Source: Blautia hydrogenotrophica DSM 10507 (GTDB taxonomy: Bacteria; Bacillota; Clostridia; Lachnospirales; Lachnospiraceae). Taken from it: a DNA stretch of 64,000 nt. The position numbers and the translations under genes were made by a program. This document shows, one piece after another, positions 8,366 through 16,166 of the stretch; the stretch's first letter is position 1; each line of letters begins with the position of its first letter. Where the stretch lies: positions 2,976,001 through 3,040,000 of the forward strand of contig NZ_CP136423.1 in the NCBI RefSeq assembly GCF_034356035.1, read 5' to 3'. The notes below the pieces were generated by a model. The model had not been told where the DNA came from, ran no database searches, and worked only from the letters and a program-made list of their open reading frames with translations.

Positions 8366-8394
8366 ATTATAGTTCTTACAAAAGAACAAAACAA
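8366..8394 (-). promoter_or_regulatory. Sigma-A promoter of the two-component operon, with palindrome in the spacer
   Basis: On the minus strand TTGTTT (8394-8389), a 17-base spacer and a consensus TATAAT (8371-8366). The spacer contains a perfect inverted repeat GTTCTT-TTGT-AAGAAC (8387-8372), which touches the -10 box and could be an operator. No protein that binds it was identified. The rest of the 409-base gap to the MATE gene holds its promoter and no gene. Confidence 0.6.
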
Positions 8395-8577
8395 GAAACG
8401 GAACGTAAAGATTGTTTTTACAAAGTTTTATTTAGAAAGCGTTTTTGTCCTTTCGAACATCTTATTAGCAAAACCTAAAACAAAGGTTTCAGAAATCTCC
8501 AACAAACAAAAAACTCCGCTCTAGTTCAAAATGAAAAACAGAGATTTAAAGATCGGACACTTATTAAAACAACTACA

Positions 8578-8606
8578 TTGATTCTTGCCGCCACAGGCAT
8601 TATAAT
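8578..8606 (+). promoter_or_regulatory. Sigma-A promoter of the MATE exporter gene
   Basis: TTGATT (8578-8583), a 17-base spacer and TATAAT (8601-8606), leaving a leader of about 75 bases to the ATG at 8686. The ribosome site is weak (GGGGAAATTTT). Confidence 0.6.
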
Positions 8607-8685
8607 AAGATTAGATACCAACTGCGTAGACAGACTCCATCTGTTCTAGGTGTAGTCTTATTTTGGGGGATAAAGGGGAAATTTT

Positions 8686-10074
8686 ATGAAACTAAAAACT
8701 TTATTTGCGCCTTCCGATATGACTTCCGGAAGGCCCTGGGAAAAAATCGTTATCTTCACGGTTCCCATGTTGATCGGAAATATTGCTCAGCAACTCTATA
8801 ATACCGTAGACAGCATTGTGGTAGGAAATTTCATCGGAGACAACGCGCTGGCAGCCGTGGGAAGCGCAAACCCGGTTCTAAACCTGCTTCTGGTTCTGTT
8901 CATCGGAATTTCCGTGGGGGCAAACGTTATGGTCTCCCAGTATTTCGGTGCGCGACAGCGGGAAGAATTGTCGAGAACTATTGGTTCCTGTATCGCACTG
9001 ACAGCTATTGCAACCGTCATCATTATGGTTATCGGCTCTCTGGTGACTATGCCGCTGCTGCGATTTTTGAACACTCCAGAAAGTATCATTGACTGGTGTG
9101 CCTCCTATCTTCGAATTATGATGCTAGGAATTGCAGGCGTGGCCTACTATAACATTCTGTCTGGTGTCCTCCGAGGCGTAGGAGATTCTTTCTCTGCCCT
9201 GGTTTACCTGCTGGTAGCCACGGTAATCAATATCATACTGGATATCTTTTTCGTAACCCAGTTAAATATGGGAGTACCTGGTGTTGCTCTGGCAACGATC
9301 ATCGCCCAGATTACTTCCAGCATCCTCTGCCTGTGGAAACTGTGCAGAATGAGGACCCTCTTCGACCTGGGACCGCGCTATCTGCGGTTGAACCGCAAAC
9401 ACAGCCTCACCATGATTCGGCTTGGCCTTCCCTCCGGGCTGACACAGGCGATTTTCTCCATGGCTCTTGTTGTAGTGCAGTCCTTGACCAATAGTTTCGG
9501 AGAGATGGTCATCGCCGCAAATGTCATCCTCATGCGCGTGGACGGTTTCGCCATGATGCCGAACTTCTCATTTGGAAACGCCATGACGACCTATGCTGGT
9601 CAGAACGTAGGTGCCAAACGGTATGACAGAGTTTCTCAGGGCGCCCGCCAGGGAACCCTGATCGCAGCGGGAACTTCGGCCGTTATCACATTGTTGATTC
9701 TGCTTTTCGGAAAACCCTTGATGAGTATTTTTACAAACACCAAAGAACTGGTGAATCTCAGCTATCAACTTATGATGATTTTGGCGGTCGGCTATATCGC
9801 CATGGGTGTGACCCAGAGTCTTTCTGGCGTCATGCGCGGAGCCGGCGACACAATGACCCCCATGTGGATTTCCATTGTGACGACCGTCATCATCCGCATC
9901 CCTATTGCCTACGGAATCTCCTATCTGACCAGAACACCTGAACTACCCAACGGGCATTATACCTGCGTATGGGTTTCTCTGCTAATTTCCTGGGTATTGG
10001 GAGCTCTGCTAACCACATTTTTCTACCGCAGGGGAAAATGGAAAACCAAAGCGATACATCAAAATGGAGGCTGA
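8686..10074 (+). CDS. MATE family efflux transporter
   Basis: A 462-residue, 12-helix multidrug and toxic compound extrusion protein, in the usual size range. The N-terminal half has IVIFTVPMLIGNIAQQLYNTVDSIVVG and the ALAAVGSANP segment; the second half repeats the fold (IRLGLPSGLTQAIFS, then AGQNVGAKRYDR). MATE proteins export cationic drugs or metabolites by exchange for Na+ or H+. It is a single-gene unit with its own promoter and terminator. The stop codon lies inside the terminator stem. Substrate unknown. Confidence 0.94.
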   Translation: MKLKTLFAPSDMTSGRPWEKIVIFTVPMLIGNIAQQLYNTVDSIVVGNFIGDNALAAVGSANPVLNLLLVLFIGISVGANVMVSQYFGARQREELSRTIGSCIALTAIATVIIMVIGSLVTMPLLRFLNTPESIIDWCASYLRIMMLGIAGVAYYNILSGVLRGVGDSFSALVYLLVATVINIILDIFFVTQLNMGVPGVALATIIAQITSSILCLWKLCRMRTLFDLGPRYLRLNRKHSLTMIRLGLPSGLTQAIFSMALVVVQSLTNSFGEMVIAANVILMRVDGFAMMPNFSFGNAMTTYAGQNVGAKRYDRVSQGARQGTLIAAGTSAVITLLILLFGKPLMSIFTNTKELVNLSYQLMMILAVGYIAMGVTQSLSGVMRGAGDTMTPMWISIVTTVIIRIPIAYGISYLTRTPELPNGHYTCVWVSLLISWVLGALLTTFFYRRGKWKTKAIHQNGG

Positions 10075-10093
10075 CATCAGCCTCCATTTTTTT
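10065..10093 (+). terminator. Rho-independent terminator of the MATE gene
   Basis: A perfect 9-bp GC-rich stem (TGGAGGCTG and CAGCCTCCA) with a four-base loop, followed by seven T residues. The MATE stop codon TGA (10072-10074) is part of the stem and loop. Confidence 0.92.
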
Positions 10094-10188
10094 CATACTT
10101 CTTCAGACAAAATGTTCTCAACAATAGCAACGATTTTCTCTATTTTATCACGTATGTACCTCTGCAAATGCAATATTCACTCTATCAA

Positions 10189-10884
10189 TTACTTTTTTAA
10201 GTCTCTCATAGCACTTACCAAATGGTACCTCATAGCCATAGCCGCCCCTTCTGCATCTCTTTCTTTTAAAAAATTGATAATATTACTATGACTCTCACGA
10301 GAATTACGCATCATATGTGGATGAAGAGAGCGACGATGTTGCAAAATCACATAATAAGACCACTCCCAAGCGCTGGAATTCTCAACCATCCTCTGTATAA
10401 TATTATTATGTGTGGCGGCAGTCAACTGCTTATGAAATAAAATATCATACTGAAGAAATTCCTCGCTGTTAAGAGCAATCAACTGTTCTATATGCTCCTG
10501 AGTTTTCTCAATCTCCTCTATCTCTTCTCTCGTCGCATGTTTCACAACCAAAGCCATAGAGGGAACTTCCCAAATTAACCTGGCCTCATACCAGTTATTT
10601 AAGAGTTGTCTTTGCAGCTCTTCATAGGAAAGTCCGCTGGTATCAATGCCAAGGCCGAAATCTTCTGAAACAAAAGTGCCCACTCCCCGTCTGATAATTA
10701 AAATGTTTTCTGCCTCCAGTTTTTTAATTGCTTCTCTAAGTGCAGTACGGCTTACATTAAAACGTGCAGCCAATTCTGCTTCCTTGGGAAGCTGCTGTCC
10801 AGGCTCAAATAGTCGCCTGCTAAAAATGGATTCTTTGATTTTTTCAGCTACGGTATCTCCTAAAGATTTTGTAAGTTCAGTCAT
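10189..10884 (-). CDS. FadR-family (GntR/FCD) transcriptional regulator
   Basis: A 231-residue regulator with an N-terminal winged helix (PGQQLPKEAELAARFNVSRTALREAIKKLEAE, wing IIRRGVGTFV) and a C-terminal FCD helical domain with YDILFHKQLTAATHN. It is read in the same direction as the ketopantoate reductase and cyclase genes upstream but is separated from them by a terminator at 11178-11219. Its position at the edge of the pantoate block makes that block its likely target, although no clear TGGTnnnACCA operator was found there. The effector is probably a small acid; unknown. Confidence 0.88.
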   Translation of the reverse strand: MTELTKSLGDTVAEKIKESIFSRRLFEPGQQLPKEAELAARFNVSRTALREAIKKLEAENILIIRRGVGTFVSEDFGLGIDTSGLSYEELQRQLLNNWYEARLIWEVPSMALVVKHATREEIEEIEKTQEHIEQLIALNSEEFLQYDILFHKQLTAATHNNIIQRMVENSSAWEWSYYVILQHRRSLHPHMMRNSRESHSNIINFLKERDAEGAAMAMRYHLVSAMRDLKK

Positions 10885-11177
10885 AGTATTCTACCTTTCT
10901 TCCAGACACAGCATTGGCATACAGAAAGACGAAGCCAACAGTTTTTCATTCCCTACGTCCTAGCACAGTACTCTCCCGTATGCCTTCCATATAAAATCAT
11001 TATATCCATTTAGCCAAACTGAATCAACAAGGAATCACCTGCAAAGCAAAAAAATACCTTTTTCTCCGCCAGAATTCATATCCTTTTCGTCTGTTTTCGC
11101 AGTCCTCCCTATATTACGGAATTTCGCTCTCTCACACTCATGAACAACTTTTTATAGTAGAAATTTTGTCATACATC
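10885..11177. other. Intergenic leader of the GntR gene
   Basis: This stretch holds the upstream region of the GntR gene and no coding signal. ATG at 10884 follows AGAAAGGTAGAATACT. No clear promoter was identified. Confidence 0.4.
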
Positions 11178-11219
11178 AAAAAGTCCTGCATATCTCTCTG
11201 AGAATATGCAAGACTTTTT
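11178..11219. terminator. Bidirectional terminator after ketopantoate reductase
   Basis: A long hairpin beginning AAAAAGTC and ending GACTTTTT, with TGCATAT and ATATGCA inside and single mismatched bases between. T-runs exist on both strands. It ends the ketopantoate reductase operon 35 bases after its stop. Confidence 0.85.
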
Positions 11220-11253
11220 GCAATGCTCCAAATGTTTACAACACAAACCTTTC

Positions 11254-12174
11254 CTATCTATGATGGTAGGTTTCTTTTGCTTTTACTAAATTGGTCAGTA
11301 CAAAGTTAATCGGTGTGCTAATCCCCAATTTTTTTCCTTCCTCCATAATAGCCCCATTGATAGTAAGCACTTCAGTAAGGTTCTTGTTCTCCACATCCTG
11401 CAACATGGAACACTTATTTTTAGCAGTAGACTCGCTTACATCTACAACATGCTGATAAAGATGATCGTAGTCTAGATCCAAACCCTTTGCTTTCGCCACC
11501 GCAGCGACCTCTTCTACAGCCTGTTTCTGCAAAAGACCCGCTTCTTCGATCTTGGAAGTGTACAAATTCTCAAAATTACAGAGTGTTCCAATGGCGTTAA
11601 TACCTACATTTACTGCAAGTTTCGTCCAAATCAATTTATTTACATTGTCCACTTCGAACACCTCAAAGCCGCCTTCTCTCAGTTGTCTTGCCAGGGTAGA
11701 AATGCGCTCGCTGATTCCACCCGCGAACTCACCGATAGAAATTGAACCGGTCTCGCTCCCACGAGTACATCCCGGCGCATACTGAGTGCTTCCAAAGGTG
11801 GTTGTTCCCACTACTGTTCGCTCTTCTCCCACAATAGACGCAATTGTCTCATAATTTCCAACACCATTTTGCAACGTCAATATCGTGGTATTTGGCCCAA
11901 TAATCTTCAGGCAATCTCTCGCTGCCGTAACATTGTCATAGGATTTTACGGTGAACATAATCAGATCTGGATTTGCAGCTTCCTCAATATTCTCAGTGAT
12001 TTTTATCTTCAAAACTTTTTCATCTGCACCTCTGATAATTTTAAGTCCATTCTTTCGGATTGCCTCTACAATCTCATGTCTTTTTTCCACCAGAGTTACA
12101 TCCTGTCCGGCCTGAAATAAAATAGAACCGAATAGAGTTCCAATAGAGCCGGCGCCAACAATCGTGATTTTCAT
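11254..12174 (-). CDS. panE: Ketopantoate reductase family protein (PanE/ApbA)
   Basis: A 306-residue protein, the usual size for 2-dehydropantoate 2-reductase, which interconverts ketopantoate and pantoate with NADPH. It has the N-terminal dinucleotide motif VGAGSIGTLFG, NGVGN near residue 103 and the helical C-terminal domain with the catalytic lysine region NKLIWTKLAVNVGINA. It lies downstream of the cyclase-family gene (46-base gap) and opposite panB, which makes the product of the preceding step. PanE-like proteins also include reductases for other 2-oxoacids, but the panB neighbour favours ketopantoate. Physiological direction is open, because no panC or panD is present in the window. 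Confidence 0.85.
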   Translation of the reverse strand: MKITIVGAGSIGTLFGSILFQAGQDVTLVEKRHEIVEAIRKNGLKIIRGADEKVLKIKITENIEEAANPDLIMFTVKSYDNVTAARDCLKIIGPNTTILTLQNGVGNYETIASIVGEERTVVGTTTFGSTQYAPGCTRGSETGSISIGEFAGGISERISTLARQLREGGFEVFEVDNVNKLIWTKLAVNVGINAIGTLCNFENLYTSKIEEAGLLQKQAVEEVAAVAKAKGLDLDYDHLYQHVVDVSESTAKNKCSMLQDVENKNLTEVLTINGAIMEEGKKLGISTPINFVLTNLVKAKETYHHR

Positions 12175-12220
12175 ACGTCAATTTACTCCTTTCAAGATAT
12201 CTGTGTAATGGCAATATAAT

Positions 12221-12919
12221 TTAATCTTCTTCCACAATGGCAACTAAGTTGCAGACACTGGCGTCTCTGCCAGTAATACGCAGCGGAGTACAACAGGCAC
12301 CTACAATTTTTCGTCCGATAAGTGGTGCAATATTGATATCTTCGTAAATAAGCACTGTATTATTGGGTCTATCTGGATCTAAAAATGCCTTATGAGTACG
12401 GAAGCCATTCTCCCGTCCAAACTCAATATTCTCAATGCTCAGAGTATCAATAGCCACACCCTTCACATTTGGAAGCTTCTCCCTGATAAACTCTGCCGCC
12501 TCTGGTCCAACTGCTGAAAATCCCGTTGCATAGTCCATAAAATCCACACTTCTCTTCTCATAAGAATGTGTATTAAAAATCAATAAATCCGCTTTATACA
12601 ATTCATCTCCATAGGCTAACAGCTGCTCGACAGTAATCAAGTCATTTTTCTTCTTCGCCGGAACATCTAGTAGCAGAGGTTTTTCATAAAAGAATCTGTC
12701 AATCGGGATACAATCAATTCCCGGTGCGCTGCCTCCCATATAATGCCACGGTGCATCCACATGGGTTCCCGCATGCAGATAAATTGAAAGAACAGACCCA
12801 TTCCAATCCGCACCCGCTTCCAAGTCTTCTCTTAAAGTAACCTTTACTTCCGGCAAACCAGGATACACAGGCATTCCTTCATAAATCGGATATCCAAGTT
12901 CTACATACTTTTTACTCAT
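12221..12919 (-). CDS. Cyclase family protein (kynurenine-formamidase-like metal hydrolase)
   Basis: A 232-residue protein with the family signature HAGTHVDAPWHY near residues 49-60; its histidines and aspartate bind a divalent metal. The Asp/Arg-rich KAFLDPDRPNNTVLIYED segment is toward the C-terminus. Members include kynurenine formamidase and other amide, ester or lactone hydrolases. The start is the ATG at 12919 (MSKKYVELG), 7 bases after GGAGGG; an in-frame ATG 15 bases upstream lacks a ribosome site. It is the first gene of an operon with ketopantoate reductase, so a pantoate-related ester or lactone could be its substrate; this is inference. Confidence 0.85.
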   Translation of the reverse strand: MSKKYVELGYPIYEGMPVYPGLPEVKVTLREDLEAGADWNGSVLSIYLHAGTHVDAPWHYMGGSAPGIDCIPIDRFFYEKPLLLDVPAKKKNDLITVEQLLAYGDELYKADLLIFNTHSYEKRSVDFMDYATGFSAVGPEAAEFIREKLPNVKGVAIDTLSIENIEFGRENGFRTHKAFLDPDRPNNTVLIYEDINIAPLIGRKIVGACCTPLRITGRDASVCNLVAIVEED

Positions 12920-13110
12920 TTCATTTCCCTCCACACATATTATGTTTAGTTACTTTTTACAACTTTTTTCACCATAGAAATATTATCACTAAATCCACTA
13001 TACCTCCCATTTCTAAAAAAGTCAATTGAATTCCAAGTCAAAAAATATACAAATTATATAAAATACTTTTGTTAATTATAAATATATTTGAATATTTAAC
13101 CAAATTTTTC

Positions 13111-13139
13111 TTGACATATCTCATGCTCCGGTTTAGAAT
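13111..13139 (+). promoter_or_regulatory. Sigma-A promoter of panB
   Basis: A near-consensus promoter: TTGACA (13111-13116), a 17-base spacer and TAGAAT (13134-13139). It leaves an untranslated leader of roughly 230 bases before panB, unusually long for a simple operon. Confidence 0.75.
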
Positions 13140-13314
13140 TCAATTCAAAGAGATAGTATTTCTTAAGTGATTGTTTTTCTAGAGATACTACTTTTAACCC
13201 CATCATATAAGTTCCTGCTTTAATGTTATTTAGACATAGGGAAAAATCAATTTCCTTCAACGGAAATATTCCCCCTTAAAAAGCGACGGCACTGGTATTG
13301 AGGTTACACAAATA

Positions 13315-13343
13315 TCAAAGCGAATTGTAAATATCCGCTTTGA
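13315..13343 (+). promoter_or_regulatory. Hairpin in the long panB leader
   Basis: TCAAAGCG (13315-13322) pairs perfectly with CGCTTTGA (13336-13343) around a 13-base AT-rich loop. It ends 25 bases upstream of the panB ribosome site. It has no T-run, so it could act on translation or simply be fortuitous. The remaining leader contains the near-repeat AGAGATAGTATTTC and AGAGATACTACTTT but no riboswitch that I recognise. Confidence 0.4.
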
Positions 13344-13379
13344 CTTTCAAAAACAAAAAAGAATATGGAGGATTTAAAC

Positions 13380-14213
13380 ATGGCAAAAAGAAAAATGTCA
13401 ATCGCAGATTTTAAAGACTATAAAAAGAGGGGGCAGAAATTTGCTTATGTGACTGCCTATGATTATACCATGGCAAGCATTGTAAACGAAAGCGATTGTG
13501 AAGTAATCTTAGTCGGTGACTCCCTAGCAATGGTAATGCTTGGAAGAAAGACAACAGTAGGTATCACCTTAGATGATATGATTCACCACATCAAGCCAGT
13601 CGTTTTAGGCGCTCCAAACACCTTTGTCGTAGGTGATATGCCCTTTGGTTCTTATAACATAAGCGCAGAACAGGCAATCGCAAGTGCAAATCGTATTCTA
13701 ATGGAGACTAACTGCGACTGTGTAAAATTAGAGGGCGGTGTAGAATACAAAGATACAATTGCGGCAATGGTAAAAGCTGGTATCCCAGTAATGGGACATA
13801 TTGGCTTAACTCCACAGACTGCTACTTCTCTTGGCGGTTTCCGCGTACAAGGAGGTACTCCTGAGAGTGCAAAAAAACTGATCGAAGACGCAAAAGCTCT
13901 GGAAGCAGCGGGCGCTTTCTCAATTGTGGTAGAGTGCGTTCCCAGTGTAGTAGCAGCAGCACTCTCAAAAGCTGTTGAGATTCCGATCTTAGGAATCGGC
14001 GCCGGCCCGGACGTAGACTGTCAGGTTCTAGTAACTCAAGACATGCTAGATATGTATGGAGACTTCAAACCAAAATTCGTAAAACACTTTGCCCATATTA
14101 GAAAAGCAATGGTTGACGGACTTAATGCCTTCCATGAAGAGACTGTAAGTGGAGTTTTCCCTTCAGAGGAATATTCCTTTAATAAAAATGTAGACATTCC
14201 AAGACTTTATTAA
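13380..14213 (+). CDS. panB: 3-methyl-2-oxobutanoate hydroxymethyltransferase
   Basis: A 277-residue PanB, normal size. It transfers a hydroxymethyl group from 5,10-methylene-tetrahydrofolate to 2-ketoisovalerate to make ketopantoate in the cytoplasm. Visible signatures: VTAYDYTMASI, the Mg-binding aspartates in VGDSLAMV and VVGDMPFGSY, VKLEGG, and GHIGLTPQTA with the catalytic EC region VVECVPS. The start at 13380 (MAKRKMSIADF) follows GGAGG by 8 bases; an in-frame ATG at 13365 overlaps the ribosome site and is rejected. It stands opposite the ketopantoate reductase operon and before a BASS transporter. No panC or panD is nearby. Confidence 0.94.
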   Translation: MAKRKMSIADFKDYKKRGQKFAYVTAYDYTMASIVNESDCEVILVGDSLAMVMLGRKTTVGITLDDMIHHIKPVVLGAPNTFVVGDMPFGSYNISAEQAIASANRILMETNCDCVKLEGGVEYKDTIAAMVKAGIPVMGHIGLTPQTATSLGGFRVQGGTPESAKKLIEDAKALEAAGAFSIVVECVPSVVAAALSKAVEIPILGIGAGPDVDCQVLVTQDMLDMYGDFKPKFVKHFAHIRKAMVDGLNAFHEETVSGVFPSEEYSFNKNVDIPRLY

Positions 14214-14310
14214 CTGTATGTAAAAACCATGCATAGGTTAGTTGATATTTCAGTCTTTTAGGAAAGCTACTGCTTTTATACTTATAGCATAAACGAGAAA
14301 AAAATTTATT

Positions 14311-14338
14311 CCTGTCAGATGGAATCCCATCTGACAGG
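14311..14338. repeat. Perfect 12-bp hairpin between panB and the BASS gene
   Basis: CCTGTCAGATGG and CCATCTGACAGG pair perfectly around AATC. No T-run follows on the plus strand; on the minus strand AATAAATTTTTTT follows. It could attenuate or process a panB-transporter transcript. The rest of the 308-base gap shows no gene. Confidence 0.6.
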
Positions 14339-14521
14339 CAGTAAATCTACTGCTAGATTCAAAAAGTCTGCTACTTCACCATATACCCTATGGTTTTTCT
14401 AGATATAACAAGTTTCTTGGAAATGGTTTACTGCCACTTTAAAAATTTTGTATATCAAGACGCAGAAATTTTTAATACAAATTATTAATGAACTTTTTTT
14501 GAGACATTATGAGGAAAAATA

Positions 14522-15538
14522 ATGAAAAAAATAGTTGCAGTAAGTAGTTTTTTAAGCCGCAATCTTACATTAGTCATTATCTTCACAACTTTAATTGCAC
14601 TGGTGATTCCAGAAATTTTTCTGCCAGTGGCAGGTATTAAAATCTATAATCTGTCTGTACCAAATCTTCTACTGGCTGTCATCATGTTCGGAACAGGTAT
14701 GTCTATAAAATTTAAAGACATCATAGAAATTTTTAAAAGACCCAGAAACGTCCTGTTAGGTGTTACCGGAAAATTTATTTTCATGGCTCTCGGAGGTTAT
14801 CTCGTAGCCAAAGTCCTTGGATTAGATAACCAACTTGCTTTCGGATTGGTTCTCCTAGGTACTATGCCTCCGGGGACTGCCGCAAGTGTCATCGTATTGA
14901 TCGCCGGAGGCGAAGTTGCTTTCGCAGTGGCAATCACAGTAATCTCCACATTGATCGCTCCCGTCCTCACGCCTGTTCTAACCTTTCTCTTAGGCGGCGA
15001 ATGGGTACAGATAGACTTCATAAGCATGTTCTTAAACATTGTGATCGTTGTGCTGATTCCTGTAATACTTGGAATGATTGTGCGGAGTATTTTCAAAGAT
15101 AAATGTGACACCTACAAGAGCGTGGTAGGTTTGATCTCTACCCTGTCTCTGATTCTTATTGTCGCGGTGAGTACCGCACCAAATAAGAGCGTAATTTTGA
15201 GTATAAGTTCTATTATCGTTATACTAGCAGTCACACTTTGCTTCTTCATTGCGGTAATAGGAGCTTTCCTACTAGCAAAGGTCTTAAAATTGAACAGAAA
15301 GCAAACACTGGCATTATTGGTAGTATCTTCTGAGCAAAATTCCGGCTTATCGGTAGGCATTGCCGCCGCGTTCTCAGACATCTATCCGATGGCTGCAATT
15401 CCATCCATTATTGCCGTATCTCTCAATGTAACTTTAGCTACTGCTCTTGCAAATATATTGGGAAACAGAGAGAAAAAACATGCTAAAAAAAATCTGGACG
15501 CAGTTTCACATCATTCCGGCGCGCCCAGACGTACGTGA
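14522..15538 (+). CDS. BASS family (bile acid:sodium symporter-like) transporter, PanS-like by context
   Basis: A 338-residue protein with 9-10 TM helices. The family core GLVLLGTMPPGTAASVIVLIAGGEVAFAVA (residues about 113-142) and the late SEQNSGLSVGIAAAF motif match the bile acid:Na+ symporter superfamily. Its members carry organic acids; the Salmonella member PanS imports ketopantoate. Placement directly after panB and near ketopantoate reductase supports a pantoate or ketopantoate role here, by inference. ATG at 14522 is preceded by TGAGGAAAAATA. The C-terminal tail is basic and hydrophilic. Confidence 0.85.
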   Translation: MKKIVAVSSFLSRNLTLVIIFTTLIALVIPEIFLPVAGIKIYNLSVPNLLLAVIMFGTGMSIKFKDIIEIFKRPRNVLLGVTGKFIFMALGGYLVAKVLGLDNQLAFGLVLLGTMPPGTAASVIVLIAGGEVAFAVAITVISTLIAPVLTPVLTFLLGGEWVQIDFISMFLNIVIVVLIPVILGMIVRSIFKDKCDTYKSVVGLISTLSLILIVAVSTAPNKSVILSISSIIVILAVTLCFFIAVIGAFLLAKVLKLNRKQTLALLVVSSEQNSGLSVGIAAAFSDIYPMAAIPSIIAVSLNVTLATALANILGNREKKHAKKNLDAVSHHSGAPRRT

Positions 15539-15577
15539 AACAGAAATTCTATCCTGTTAAGATAAGCACATAAAAAC

Positions 15578-15623
15578 AGGAGGGCAGCCTTAAAGGAAAA
15601 GAGATTTAAAAGGCCGCCCTCCT
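15578..15623 (+). terminator. Hairpin after the BASS transporter gene
   Basis: AGGAGGGC (15578-15585) pairs with GCCCTCCT (15616-15623), extended inward by GCCTT and AAGGC with a bulge. The following sequence is only moderately T-rich (CGTTATATTTCT), so it is a plausible but not typical terminator for the panB-BASS unit. Confidence 0.55.
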
Positions 15624-15760
15624 CGTTATATTTCTACAAAGCAAAATTCATATCTAACACAGCATTAAAAAATTCCTCCGCCATTTTTCTACAGCCCTAG
15701 CTATGGTACAGTCTTTAAGCAACAATTTTGAATCTCTCCTTCTCTTATTCTGCTTCACTT

Positions 15761-16066
15761 TTAGGTTATGACAAAACCAAGTACAGGCATACGTCCACAA
15801 TGAAGCGCTGCTGTTATGGGAATGAACGTATCAGTGTCACATGGTTTTACCCCCAATCCTCTCTCTGTACCTGAAATTTTTATAACACATGCCAAACCAT
15901 TCTCCTCATCATCCTTCCCAGTCTGTTTCGCCACAGCTGTCAACCCATTAACAGAAAAGTCACCCACCATACCATATTTCAAAGGAATCGCTTCCTTTAA
16001 TATGTACCCACGGCTGTACTTATCTTTCGTTTCCAGCAGCATTGTGTGCATCCCCACCAAAAGCAA
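15761..16066 (-). CDS. Possible orphan or remnant reading frame of about 100 residues
   Basis: An open frame of up to 101 residues with protein-like composition (KYSRGYILKEAIPLKYGMVGDF, then ISGTERGLGVKPCDTDTFIP and GRMPVLGFVIT). The most upstream start would be TTG; ATG codons at 16051 and 16042 are alternatives. No ribosome site is visible before any of them, and the frame begins just inside the large hairpin that ends the lar operon. I do not recognise the family. It may be the C-terminal remnant of a lost gene or a chance frame. Confidence 0.25.
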   Translation of the reverse strand: MLLVGMHTMLLETKDKYSRGYILKEAIPLKYGMVGDFSVNGLTAVAKQTGKDDEENGLACVIKISGTERGLGVKPCDTDTFIPITAALHCGRMPVLGFVIT

Positions 16067-16067
16067 A

Positions 16068-16124
16068 GGGAGATTCCCGTCTCCATGTCATCTGCGTTCC
16101 CTGACATGGGGACGGAACTCTCCC
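16068..16124 (-). terminator. Large hairpin ending the larB-permease unit
   Basis: A stem of about 22 bp with a few mismatches joins GGGAGATTCCCGTC...CATGTC to GACATGGGGACGG...CTCCC around a 13-base loop. On the minus strand it is followed by TTTGCTTTTGG. It lies 43 bases after the permease stop. Confidence 0.7.
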
Positions 16125-16166
16125 TTTCACCATCTAAACTTTATTTTAAGCACCAGACCTTCGGTC

